Shown: positions 21,866 through 31,281 of the stretch, piece after piece
Layout: the number at the start of each line of letters is the position of its first letter
Numbering within the stretch: position 1 is the stretch's first letter
Assembly: GCA_019918135.1 (NCBI GenBank)
Contig: WBZZ01003241.1
Coordinates: forward strand, 24,220-88,219
Direction of reading: 5' to 3'
From: Paulinella micropora
Lineage: Eukaryota; Cercozoa; Imbricatea; Euglyphida; Paulinellidae
DNA length: 64,000 nucleotides
The notes under the pieces: model-generated
Seen by the model: the letters and a program-made list of their open reading frames with translations, nothing else
What the model was told of the DNA's origin: nothing
Databases searched by the model: none
Translations under genes and position numbers: made by a program

Positions 21866-22142
21866 GAAATAAAAAGTTCAACCAGTATAATCACCTATAA
21901 AAAATTTCAACCAGCATAAAAAGTTCAACCTATAAAAAAATTTAACCTATACAAAAAGTTCGACCGGACCTATAACAAAAGATCAAACGAGTAAAAAAAT
22001 ATCAACAAAAAAAATTTTCAAATAAAAAAAGTTCTACCTATAAACAAAGTTCAATATGTATAAAAAGTTCAACCGTGTCGAACTTTTTTTATACGTTGAA
22101 CTTTTTTAATAGGTTGAACTTTTTTTATAGGTTGAACTTTTC
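21866..22142. repeat. Second foldback: AAAAAGTTCAACCTATAAAA units and inverse
   Basis: Direct units of AAAAAGTTCAACCTATAAAA (with variants) at about 21870-22075 face inverted units (TTTTTATAGGTTGAACTTTT) at 22080-22142. Together they can form a hairpin at the right end of the element. Confidence 0.65.
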
Positions 22143-22261
22143 AAGTTTAATAAGTTGATTGACATCACTTGAATGTCGACAGTAATATCAACCTGAATTT
22201 AAATTGATGCCACCGACGTGTCATTTCGATCATGAGCGCAAAGTGTATTTCGATCATGAGC

Positions 22262-22497
22262 GCAAAGTGTATTGTCCGCGGACAACCGGCGCAGGGGCCG
22301 GCCATAGCCAGTTGCAGAGACCTGTTGTTGTTTTCGGTGCCGTCTTCCTTTCTCTTTTCCTTCAATAGAGCGGGCAAGAGTGTATGGACTGTGATTATGG
22401 GGGCTGTGCGTCTGCCCTGCAGGCAACGTCGTACATCGCAATAGAATTGTCCGGCGTTTTTAAAGTCCACGTGGACTATCGGATCTGCCTCAGACAT
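22262..22497 (-). CDS. Partial hypothetical protein cut by repeat element
   Basis: Starts at ATG 22497 (MSEADPIVHVDFKNAGQFYC) after an A/T-rich leader and runs about 78 residues before the element border. Sequence beyond the border (repeated IHFALMIE) comes from the element's tandem 24-mer. No domain recognised. Probably the 5' fragment of an island gene. Confidence 0.35.
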
Positions 22498-22808
22498 TGA
22501 GGACCGTGCGAATGACTACCGAAAATATTCACAGGTTTTTATATTAAACAAAAAAAAATGTTTAACATACAGCAGCCGTGTTTTTCTTACTTCATTCTCT
22601 TAGCCGCACACCCTGGTTTTTCGCCCCTTTCTTTCAAGGGGGAAAGAGGGGAAGTAATCACGTTTATGTTCCAATTCCCGGCCCCCGGTTTTTTTTCGTG
22701 TCGTCACAACAAAAAGAGGAGCAGGGTGGGCCCCCTCCCACCACTTTTTACGCCCCATCCTGCGCCCCTTCCCTCCTCCTCTCTCCTCCCCCCCCCTCCC
22801 ACACCCCC

Positions 22809-22840
<32 letters not shown>

Positions 22841-22937
22841 CGGAAAGAAAGAAGAAAAAAAACGCCCACCCCCACCCCCGCCCCTCAAAAAAAAAGAAAG
22901 CAGTTGGGGGTGGGGCGGGGGTCAGCAGGAAGGTTCG
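22498..22937. other. Homopolymer-rich spacer
   Basis: A/T-rich start, C-rich tract (22735-22810), an (AG)n run at 22814-22840 and poly-A/G stretches. This is the typical island spacer before the next ATG. No gene. Confidence 0.4.
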
Positions 22938-23748
22938 ATGCAAGAGGTAGCAGTACTGTGCTTGGCGGCCCTGTGTTCGATGCCGTTGGGCATGGCCTCC
23001 ATGCTCCGTCTGCTGTTGGTCCCGCTGCCGGGGGCCCGCACCGTTCCGGTTGTGGCGTTGCTGTGTTGTTGGAGCATGGCGCACCTGTGCGTGTTGCTTT
23101 TGTCGCGGGCACCGGGTTCAAACGCCTGCCCGCGTTACCGGAATATCGCGGAGGCCTGCGTGCTGGCCCTGATCTGGCCGGTGCGGGCCGAAATACATTC
23201 CCGTTCGCCCACCGGGCTGCAGGGGTTTGGCCGAAAGCACAACGCGGAGAAACTCTCGTGCGCTGGCATAGCTCTGCTGTCCGCACACGTGTGCGCGGCC
23301 GCCTTTGCGCTGTACAAGTCGGCCTGGCCGGTCCAAGCGACCACGGCAGCTTACCAGGCACTAAACTTGCACAGACTAAATCGGGACCAGCGGTGGATGG
23401 CGCGTCAGGCGCGGTGGTCTGCACAACGTGCCCCTGCGGGCGGCCGGCCGGGTGGCGTACGTCCGCGCGCAGGCGCGGCTCACGCTGCAGTGGCTGTTTT
23501 GCGCCCAGGCACTGCACGTGCTGTATGCGTTTGTGTGGGTAACGCTCGCGACGATTTTTTGCAGCGGCCTGCCCACGTTACTGCTTGCTACTATCAGCAG
23601 CCTGCTTGCTTTTTCCGAGCTGTGGCTATGCGCGTGTCAACTGCGCATCTACCACGAGGCCCGCGCGGAAGCAGTCAAGCGCAGGCGGGCGCGGCGCGCG
23701 GAGAGCTGCAGCGACCTCCTGTCGATCTCTCGACGGCGTGACAAATGA
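22938..23748 (+). CDS. Multi-pass membrane protein with one frame break
   Basis: ATG 22938 opens a hydrophobic protein (VLCLAALCSMPLGMASMLRL; VPVVALLCCWSMAHLCVLLL; EACVLALIWPVRAEI; GIALLSAHVCAAAFALY). Around 23380-23420 the frame must change to reach QARLTLQWLFCAQALHVLYA, FVWVTLATIFCSGLPTLLLA and ISSLLAFSELWLCACQLRIY, ending in a basic tail at 23748. In total six to seven membrane helices are visible, like the 11633-12548 protein, but no motif gives a function. High GC and a homopolymer-rich leader place it with the island genes. Confidence 0.45.
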
Positions 23749-23945
23749 TGAACCGAAGAAGGCAAATCACCGGAGACTTAACTTTGTTAACTATATTTAA
23801 AAAAAGTCCTTTTTAATTTTAAATTTCTGGTGATGCGCGCTCTCTCCTTTCTTTCTTTTTTTTAACAAAATGTCTTTTTTCCTTGTTGCTCTTTTTTTTT
23901 TCCTTTTTTTTTGTGTGTTCTTTAACATACTTTTTTGGCGTCGTA

Positions 23946-24319
23946 GCCTGCGGACGACGTCAGCGCCTTTTGTGCCCGCTCGGCGTCGCGACGCCGCGCG
24001 AGGGTTGGGACGGGCGGTACGACCAGTTCGGCCCGCAAGAGCGCGGAGCCCGCGCCTAGCCGCCAAGCTCTCAGCTCTTCCGTTTCCTTGGCGCCAATGT
24101 CTAGGCTGAGCAGCGCCAGCCGGCGCCCGCGGGCGAGCAGTTCGTCGTCGTTGTCGGGCGCACGAAATCTAGCCAAGCGCGAACTACGTCACGTTGTTCT
24201 GGGGTAGAGCCAGAGCTGCCGGCCTTGTACACGGTAAGAAGAAGTAAAAGAAAGAAAAGAAAGAAAGAAAGAATGAAAGAATAAAAGAAAGAAAGTAGTA
24301 CACTATTTGCCCCCAGCAT
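23946..24319 (-). CDS. Small membrane-anchored hypothetical protein
   Basis: ATG 24319 gives an N-terminal hydrophobic anchor (LSFFYSFILSFFLFFLLLLL) encoded by an AAAG-rich microsatellite. STPEQRDVVRAWLDFVRP follows. A one-base shift near 24165 continues in an Arg/Ala/Glu-rich helical region ending at 23946. The anchor may be a chance product of the repeat. Function unknown. Confidence 0.3.
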
Positions 24320-25347
24320 TCCTTGCTATTTCTCTCTCTCTCTCTCACTCAACCATCTACCATACTTCTATCTATAATATCAAACCACATCGCATTTTTT
24401 TCCCTTAATATATATATACATATATATAAGATATATATACTACATATATATATATAATACATATATATATTTTTCTTTTCAAAATCAACAAATACATCAC
24501 CTTCAATCTTTTTACACACCATAGCCTCCCATAAATTCTTTTTTTAACAGCACCAATGGCTCTCTGGACCTCCTGCCCTCCAACCTTTGTATGCCACCTC
24601 GGCATGGACCCCCAGACCGGCCCCTCGTTGCCCGCGTGTCGGCTTCTCAGTCTGCGACGAGCTCGGTGAACGTGTCGACTTCTCAGTCTGCGACGAGCTC
24701 GGTGAGCGTGTCGGCTTCTCAGTTTGCGACCAGACTCCCGTCCTTAGCCCTTGCCCATCGTCCGACTTTGCAACCACGGCCCTTCTCCACCTCCAGGACA
24801 CCCTTCTGCACCCATCGACGCCATTTGCACCGCTTTCGTGCCCCGGCCCGCCCGTTGCCCGAGTTGGGTCTAGATAACGAACTTCCTTGCTCCTTCTTTA
24901 CGGACCTCAAAGTCACTCAACTCATCAAAAGGACCCGCGGCTTTCTAGCCTTTGCCGGACTTTCAACTAGTCATGTTACTCGTTTCTCTTTACAATTGGC
25001 TTCTAATTACGAATGTTCAAGCCATATTTGACCCCATTGCCATCTTATCGTAGTCTATATTTACTCGATATCCCTATCACATATTTATCATATATTTACC
25101 ACCCCTTTGTATATCTATTTGACATAGACCTCATATCTACCCCGATCTTACTTTTAAAACATATTTTACACCAATCCTCATATTGGCTGTATATTACATG
25201 GTTTTCTTGTAACACATTTGCTTTACGCACAAACATATGACCAGTCCATATTTATTCACCGGACATACCTTTCGGGGGGAGTATTACATAATAAAGAGTT
25301 GATCCTTCATATCTTTATTTCATAACGGATCACTCGTCCGGGGGGAG
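24320..25347 (+). mobile_element. 3' remnant of an LTR retrotransposon
   Basis: Directly upstream of the LTR at 25348 is GTCCGGGGGGAG, a polypurine tract as expected before a 3' LTR. A second, similar GGGGGGAGT lies at about 25276. The region between contains TA microsatellites (24410-24475), a 36-bp tandem repeat (24643-24735) and short frames with no recognisable reverse transcriptase or integrase. The element interior is therefore degraded or deleted. Confidence 0.45.
24643..24735 (+). repeat. 36-bp tandem repeat, about 2.6 copies
   Basis: Units starting CTTCTCAGTCTGCGACGAGC at 24643, 24679 and 24715, reading as SQSATSSV repeats in one frame. Two full units are nearly identical; the third is partial and diverged. 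Confidence 0.8.
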
Positions 25348-25958
25348 TGCTATACCATATTTTATATGATATGATATGTTCAATACATGTACACATATTT
25401 AGTACATTACCCTCTAACATATTTTCTCATCATACAATAACATTGTATATTTTCACGGTAAGATAGAATAATTATTAATGATAAGGACTTCCTGTCCCGG
25501 ATGCCAATACATAATGATAATTATTCACGATTAGGACTTCCTGATCCTATTAGCAATATATTGCCACTTATCACTGTCAAATGTGATTATGTCACACAAC
25601 AATATTTAACGATATTACCGTTCTGATTATCCAGTAATACTTCACTCTAACAATCCTATTCATGGGACGAATTGCCTGATCATAATGATCCGTACTAACA
25701 GTACGATCCGCGTTAGATAAAGGTTATATACAATGTCTTCAGGCACGCGTTTGATACGCGATTGGCACGCGTCACACACGCGGTATTCAGATCGGTTTCA
25801 TCAGCTCGTCGCAGTTTCTCGTTATCCATTATTCTGTGATTATCCATCTGAGACTGATTAAAGTTATCATTCAACCTCCTGGGTCCTCTGTGTCGAAACC
25901 GGTTGGTTAATAATAATATGATCTGATCTCTCTGTTAATCTGAGATCTAGTCATAACA
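25348..25958 (+). repeat. Copia-like LTR, plus orientation
   Basis: Starts TGCTATACC and ends TCATAACA (TG..CA), 611 bp, preceded by a polypurine tract. The same sequence occurs inverted at 36121-36732, with a few substitutions. Downstream flank TCATC is the complement of GATGA found beside the other copy (see the inversion finding). Confidence 0.75.
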
Positions 25959-26193
25959 TCATCTTCACCTTCACTCCAGGCTTCTACCCCTCTTCCAAAC
26001 TTCAAGCGCAAACAGCCACCTGCGTCTTCTCCTTCCTCTGACCCTGAGGAAACCTCTGTTCCTTCAAAGAAGAAGAAAAAATGAAGGGAAAGAAGTCCCT
26101 GGGCAAGAATGTAAGTCAGAAGAAGAAAGTGGCCAAAGACGAGGAAAAGTACAGGGAAGGTAATTTTTCGATTTGAAGATTTCTCACTTGTCG

Positions 26194-26209
26194 CTTTTAT
26201 GCATAAAAG
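26194..26209. repeat. Intronic palindrome CTTTTATGCATAAAAG
   Basis: Perfect 16-bp palindrome inside the 66-nt intron 26160-26225, 16 bases before the acceptor AG. Other copies: 28877-28892, 37259-37274, 37303-37318, 37347-37362, 38262-38277, 39088-39103. Diverged copies near 29039, 29227, 38355 and 39131. Confidence 0.9.
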
Positions 26210-28876
26210 TCTTTGCTTGTGTTCAGACACCAAGGCCCTTGTTGAAGAAGCCACCTCCACAGTCTCTGGACTCACTTACTCGCGCGTTGAAGTTCTTCCT
26301 GACATCATTGCTGAAGCCCCCCACAAGGGTGTGAAAGACAGAGAGCTGGACAACGAGCATGTCCTGCAGCTCATGAAAAATGCTTACACCAGCCAAAATC
26401 CGAACGGCAAGATCGAATGGGTCGGTTGGATGTGCGACAATTCCGACAAGGTCGGCTACACGGAAGATTTGGGCCTTGGAGAGGAAGACTACGAGCTGTT
26501 GGTACCTCCCCCATTTTGCAAGAAGGAGGTCGTTCAGAAGTTTGTGGACAAATAGAAGGCCGCTGGTTTAATCAACACTGAAGGTGACTCACACGACTGG
26601 AACAACATCCCCTTGGCTGCGCGGAACGGGTTGCAACTCTTCTTGAAGAAAAACATGCAGGATGGCTCACTTCCCATGCAGGCTTTCGTTGGACTGCACA
26701 CATCCAACGCAATCCAGCGTCTTCACGAAGGTGACCCAAAGAACCCTCTTTGGCAAACAATCAAAATGTCCAAGCTGCGATTCGTGAGGTGGAATGAACC
26801 AGGTCGTCGGGCTGTCAGCTTGCTCGGTGCTTTCGAAAACCGAATCGCTCATGATCACTGCAAAAACACCTTCGGTGAAAATGCAATCGCTGCTCACAAC
26901 CAGGCTTGGGCCGCCATCGCGCGTCTTAAGTCCCGCAACACGCGTTCCATCGAAAAGTTTTTTATTGGCTGGAAAAAGAATTCGTCCTTTCCCGTTCAAT
27001 CCTGCCTGCGACGTTTGGTTCCATGTGGACTTACGTTTCTTCCAACACGGGGGAGCTGTGGAAAGTGTGGTTGCAACTGCTCACGCGCAAGGCCATTCGA
27101 CAGGACATGGACAAAGCAGTCATCGAGGGTCTACATGAGCTTCACTGGGTACGCAAAGACAAACCTGGCCTGTTGCAAGAAATGAGGGACCTGGTTGAGA
27201 CGCTGAAGCACTGCAAGCACAAGGACCTGGCTCCGACCCTGAAGGATTTCTTGGTTACCCAGAAGAAGTGGTGCTGCGAGGAAAAGCTCAAGGAGGACAT
27301 CGTTGCACTCGCCTCGACCGTCGATGTTTTCAACATGAAAGGAAGCGTGGAAGACCCTGACTGGGAAGGTTTGACGAACCTCGTCCCCGAGCTCAAAACG
27401 GCACCGGCGCAAAAAGCACTTTCCACTACAGTTGATTTCTTGTTTAAAACCGCTGTGAAACAGCGCAAGATTCCTGATTCTTTAACCCAACTTCACCAGT
27501 GGTTCACTGCCACCAAGACCCGCCATCGTAAAGGCAAACCGTACCAACCCGTGTGCTTCGAGGTCTAATCCCTGCACGACTTTTTGATGTTCAAATTTCG
27601 TAACTGTTGGTTTGCTCAGGCTGTTTCCGACACACACATCGGAAAGGCAAGGATCATTGAGGGGAACATGTTCGCCCTGACTAGTCTCTTGAATGTGGAA
27701 GAGAAATTTAGTACCTCATTTGTTTTGAAGACGTAGGATTCAGAAAGACACAACATTCCCTTTCACCTTGAATTTTTTCCATGATGTTTGACCATGTTTG
27801 CAGACTGCCTGTACGCCGACCTTCCCTACAACATTTCATTGCTGGAAGCAGATCAGACAGAGATCAACAAAGAGAAGATCAAGGGACTGCTGAATCAATT
27901 TTCGGTCGTGGGAACTCCGACAAGAGGATTGTCGTTTTCCACCTCCACCCATCCCAGTACAACATGCTGGTGTCTGCCTTGCTCACTACTGGTTTCCAGA
28001 CAATCGAAACTGTTTACTGGTACAAGGAGAACCACAACTACGTCGGCGCGCCTCAGAAATGGATCAAAGCTGTGCAAATGCTGCTTGTGGCTTTTTACTC
28101 CAAGCAGAGTTCCTTCGTTCTCAACCTTGACAAAACCCCCTCAAGCGCCACAACATCTACACTGTTCGAGTGCCGGTCAAGAAGCAACGTCATGATGAAG
28201 GTGGGGAACGCGTCAACGTGTTCGAAAAGCCCCCTGAACTCGCGAGACGCATTTTGTCCGACATTCTCCTGCCGCACAGCAAGGTTTTGGTCGTTTGCAT
28301 GTGATCGGGTTCGGAAGTAATCGGCGCCCTTCAAGCCGACATGACTGTGGTGGTCATCAAAAGTGATGGCGCCCAGGTGGAGTTTTGCAAGTAACGCCTT
28401 TACGAACCGCCCAAGCAGAAGGGAAGAAAGAAGAAAGCAGACCAAGAAGAAGAAGAAGAGGAAGAAGTAGAAGAAGAAGAGGATGTCGACCCCGGTGAAG
28501 TTGACAAAGAGCTGCAGGAAAAAGGATCAGTTGGCGCAAGCTCGGAGAGCTCCAGCGTTTCGAGCTGTTTTAATTGCAAAGGCGAGGTAGACATCCAGCT
28601 TGGAGGTGTCATGCACTGTGAGATGGACAACCATCTTCTTAACAAACCATCATGTTCGTTGTCTTCGTCTGGTGATGCATCGAACAAATCGCCCTGCTCG
28701 GTCGGTTGCTACAATGATGCACTCGGTGGTTGTGCCGTCAACGATGGTTACCACTGCGAAGGTTTTTTTTGCAACGAAACATGCCATATGAATTGGCACA
28801 ATTTTCAAAAGATTGCAGTTGCATCGCAGGTCAAGCAGTAAGTGGTGAAAATGTCTGTGTTTTTCAACACTTTTTG

Positions 28877-28892
28877 CTTTTATGCATAAAAG
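28877..28892. repeat. Palindrome CTTTTATGCATAAAAG (3' region)
   Basis: Exact copy just after the last Cys-rich coding exon (stop at 28839-28841) of the methyltransferase gene. Confidence 0.9.
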
Positions 28893-29029
28893 TTATTACC
28901 GTTGGTTTTGATTAAATGAGCTTTTCGTACAATTTTTTACTAGTTTTAGTTTTAGAAACTGCTTCCGGAGCATTTCCGATCCGGAAGGTTGTTTGCTAAT
29001 GCGGTTCAAAGTATCTTTTTGGCTTTTCT

Positions 29030-29412
29030 CATTGTGCGCTTTTATGCATAACTGACTTTTCCCGGATTTTTCATGTTTAAATTTCAGGTTTCGAAGTGTC
29101 CAAACGTGTTTTGGGCTGTTGTTGTTCTAGTTTAACATTTTTTGTTGTTGTTGCTTTTTTGCTAGACGTGACATATGATTTTACATGTTAACGGACCAGA
29201 AAATCGCAGTACAATGGCAGGACCAAGTTTTATGCATAAATGACCATTCCCGGATTTTCCATGTTTAAATTTCAGGTTTCGAAGTGTCCAAACCTGTTTT
29301 GGGCTGTTGTTGTTCCTAGTTTAACTGATTTTTTCTTCTTTTTTGCTAGAATTGACATATGAGTTTACCTGGTAACGGACCAGAAAATCGCCGTACAATG
29401 GCGCGACCAAGT
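29030..29412. repeat. Direct repeat, two units of about 186 bp
   Basis: Both units begin with a decayed TTTTATGCATAA palindrome, share TTTAAATTTCAGGTTTCGAA and end with ACGGACCAGAAAATCGC plus a GGACCAAG or CGACCAAG tail. They lie downstream of the methyltransferase gene and may mark the terminal region of its element. Confidence 0.75.
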
Positions 29413-29468
29413 TAAATTAAATTAGTTAACTAGTACTAGTATTTCATAGTCATATGCATGAAAAGGAA

Positions 29469-29544
29469 GGTGTGAAAAAAAACACTATTTATTCTAGTTA
29501 CTAGAGTTAAGTCTAAGTCTAAATTCTAGAAATTATTTCACACC
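29469..29544. repeat. Short inverted repeat GGTGTGAAA / TTTCACACC
   Basis: Nine-base perfect inverted repeat with about 58 bp between arms, at the border between the A/T-rich element DNA and the GC-rich island. A candidate element end or a terminator-like hairpin. Confidence 0.4.
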
Positions 29545-29589
29545 CCCCATGTGCTAGATGTGAATGTCTCTGTCACAGTGTGTCGACGT

Positions 29590-30024
29590 CTACGAGAAGC
29601 CGTTCCAGCGGGCGAGATCGTCGCCGGCGCGCCTGAAGTGCGTGCATGTGCGCGCGATCGCCGCCCGCAGGTCCTCCCGCTGACAGTTGTAGCTGAGCAA
29701 CGTCGCAGCGTTCAGACCCACCTTCGACAGCAGCTGGCAGCCGACGACGTGCTGGGCGCCGATTCTCAGGCCCTTCTCCTGCTCCCCGTCGGGGTCGAAC
29801 GTCAGCTTGACCGCGATGCCGCACGAACGATGCCGGTCGAACGTCAGCTTGACCGCGATGCCGCACCCCTGCTGGCCGAACACAGTGCCGTACGAGCCGG
29901 CGCCCAGCTCCGTCTAGTCCGCCAGCATGTCCAGCAGCTCCAGCGTCTGTTGCCTGCTCAGCCACGGCTCACACTCGGGCCCCAACCGCAGTTGCGAAGA
30001 CAGGCGGTTCCACCACGCTTGCAT
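29590..30024 (-). pseudogene. Protein kinase N-terminal fragment
   Basis: ATG 30024 gives MQAWWNRLSSQLRLGPECEP then LLDMLAD, an in-frame TAG near 29915, and TELGAGSYGTVFGQQGCGIA followed by VKLTFD. GxGSYGTVF is the kinase glycine-rich loop and AVK the ATP-anchoring lysine. A 42-bp tandem duplication repeats CGIAVKLTFD, which would put a second copy of the VAVK strand in the fold. About 70 residues follow, then a stop at 29590. There is no HRD or DFG, so only the N-lobe is present. With the stop and the duplication it cannot make an ordinary kinase. Confidence 0.5.
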
Positions 30025-30751
30025 GTCCGAGAGGCTTTTTCTTTTGAGAGGGAAAAGGGGGGGGGGGGAGGGGGCAAGGCGTTGTCTTTTCTGAGAAAGG
30101 GCAGAGGGCCCGGAACCCCCCCCCCCTTTTTTTCTCTCTCTCTCTCTCTCCGTCCGGGGGGGGGCGGCCCCCTTCCCCCCCCCGCCTACCTGACATTATC
30201 ACCACAGGACAGTCGCCCTGCTTTCTTTGGGTCCGCGCGGCCCCCCCCCCCCCTCTCTCCTCTCCGTTTCTCCTATCACCCGACAGGCACTCCCCCTCCC
30301 TTCCACAATTCACACCCACAAAAAAGAGAAGCCACAGTCCTTTTTTTTTTAGTTGACAGGGTCAGGGAAAAAAAACCCCCAAGAAGAAAAAAAAAGACAA
30401 GAGGTCGCTCAGCTCAGTGGTTCGGCCGACACACTGGATTTGTTGCTCTGAATCCCCCCCAAAAAAACAGATCCTGACCCCACCGCGTTAAAGACACACA
30501 CAAAAAAAAAACCAAGCTAGCAAGCTCTTTCCGTTTAATTTTGTATTTTTCGGTCCCTCCCCTCCCCGCCACCTTCTTTTTGTTGTCGGTTTTTTTGTGT
30601 GTCTAGGTAGGGCCCATTAATTTGCCAGCAAAAAAACAAATCACGGAGGTCTAAATTTTTTAAGAAGAAAAACAAAAAGAACCCCCCCCCCCAAAAAAAA
30701 ACCTCCTCCTCTTGCTACCGTGTGGCTTTTTCTCTGGCAAAGTTTTGGGAA
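30025..30751. other. Homopolymer-rich spacer
   Basis: Multiple G and C runs (30058-30069, 30117-30126, 30174-30183, 30241-30253), a (TC)n tract near 30130-30150, and A-rich and T-rich stretches. No gene supported. Confidence 0.45.
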
Positions 30752-31010
30752 TGCAGCACGCGACCGCTGGTACTCAGCACACGTCTCAAAAAGCAGCGGC
30801 GTCGGTTTCGGACTTGCAGGCTTTCGTAGAGACACAAGCGTGAATGCCCTGTTGGCGCAGCAGTGCCAGGCGCAGGTCATGTCGCTGAACTGGTTCGAAC
30901 AAGAAACGCTCAGGCGCCTGCAAATGCTGGAAGCGCGCGTGTCCGGGCTGGAGGCGCAGGCCATCGCGCTGCGCGCCGCCGTGCTCGACCCCGCAGGCAC
31001 GACCTCGTGA
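30752..31010 (+). CDS. Small coiled-coil protein, probable one-base frame break
   Basis: ATG 30752 opens MQHATAGTQHTSQKAAASVS ending in TGA at about 30840. One base out of frame it continues VNALLAQQCQAQVMSLNWFE and a heptad-patterned coiled coil (LRRLQMLEARVSGLEAQAIA) to a stop at 31010. The joined product would be about 85 residues. Trimeric coiled coils of this kind occur in many proteins, so no function is assigned. Confidence 0.4.
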
Positions 31011-31281
31011 TATTTAAAAATATTAGTCTGCCGGCAGGACGTACGTTCTTTCTTCTCATTTTCGGAAACCCCGTTTCGTTGCCTTGAACGGCATAAATGA
31101 GGAACGCCGGTCGGCGGACGGGAATGACCATTATTTCAGTTTTAATTAAAAGATCAAAACAACTTTCTACTGACTTTCTTTTCCTGAGGCTTCTTTTTTT
31201 TTTCGGTCGCAAGATTTTTTTTTATTGTGACCCATGGTGATATATAATTTTTCGGCTACACTCCAGACTTGTTTTTTTTCT

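Larger units (their letters stand above)
16701..22255 (-). mobile_element. Gag-only repeat element, copy 1
   Basis: This 5.55-kb block recurs almost unchanged at 42378-47938, so it is a mobile repeat and was probably active recently. Its genes run on the minus strand: a two-exon Copia-type Gag (20351-19063) and a further ORF (18697-18074). No integrase, reverse transcriptase or RNase H frame is visible, so it looks non-autonomous. The left end is a 610-bp imperfect foldback. The right end holds a second foldback of short units. No LTR pair was found by eye. Insertion cut the BTB gene on the left. The right border is approximate: a 24-bp unit ending GCGCAAAGTGTA is tandemly duplicated there. 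Confidence 0.75.
25959..29412 (+). pseudogene. DPPY-type DNA methyltransferase gene, 3' half (split by inversion)
   Basis: Ser-rich linker (25959-26080) and Lys-rich segment, then an exon to 26159. A 66-nt intron (26160-26225) joins KYRE to DTKALVEEATS. Unrecognised domain follows to 27568, with in-frame TAG at 26553 and a shift near 27000. Introns near 27566-27620 and 27700-27803 lead into a methyltransferase domain: RIIEGNMFALTSLLN, then CLYADLPYNI (DPPY-type catalytic motif, as DLPY), then HLHPSQYNMLVSALLTTGFQ, TVYWYKENHNYVG, and after a shift at a C6 run KPPELARRILSDILLPHSKV with a GSGS-like AdoMet segment. That order fits N6-adenine/N4-cytosine MTases. TGA (28303) and TAA (28393) interrupt. 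The C-terminus is Glu-rich, then Cys-rich (to 28841). The 5' exons are at 36733-37993 on the other strand. Confidence 0.6.

Noticed and set aside
22904..23542. Alternative 212-residue plus frame over the 22.9-kb membrane gene
   Set aside because: Gly/Arg/Ala-rich composition from high GC. The frame with membrane helices is more protein-like.
26553..28395. Use of a non-standard genetic code to explain in-frame stops
   Set aside because: TAA, TAG and TGA all occur in frame while the intact ORFs end in ordinary stops, and homopolymer shifts coexist. Decay or errors explain it better.
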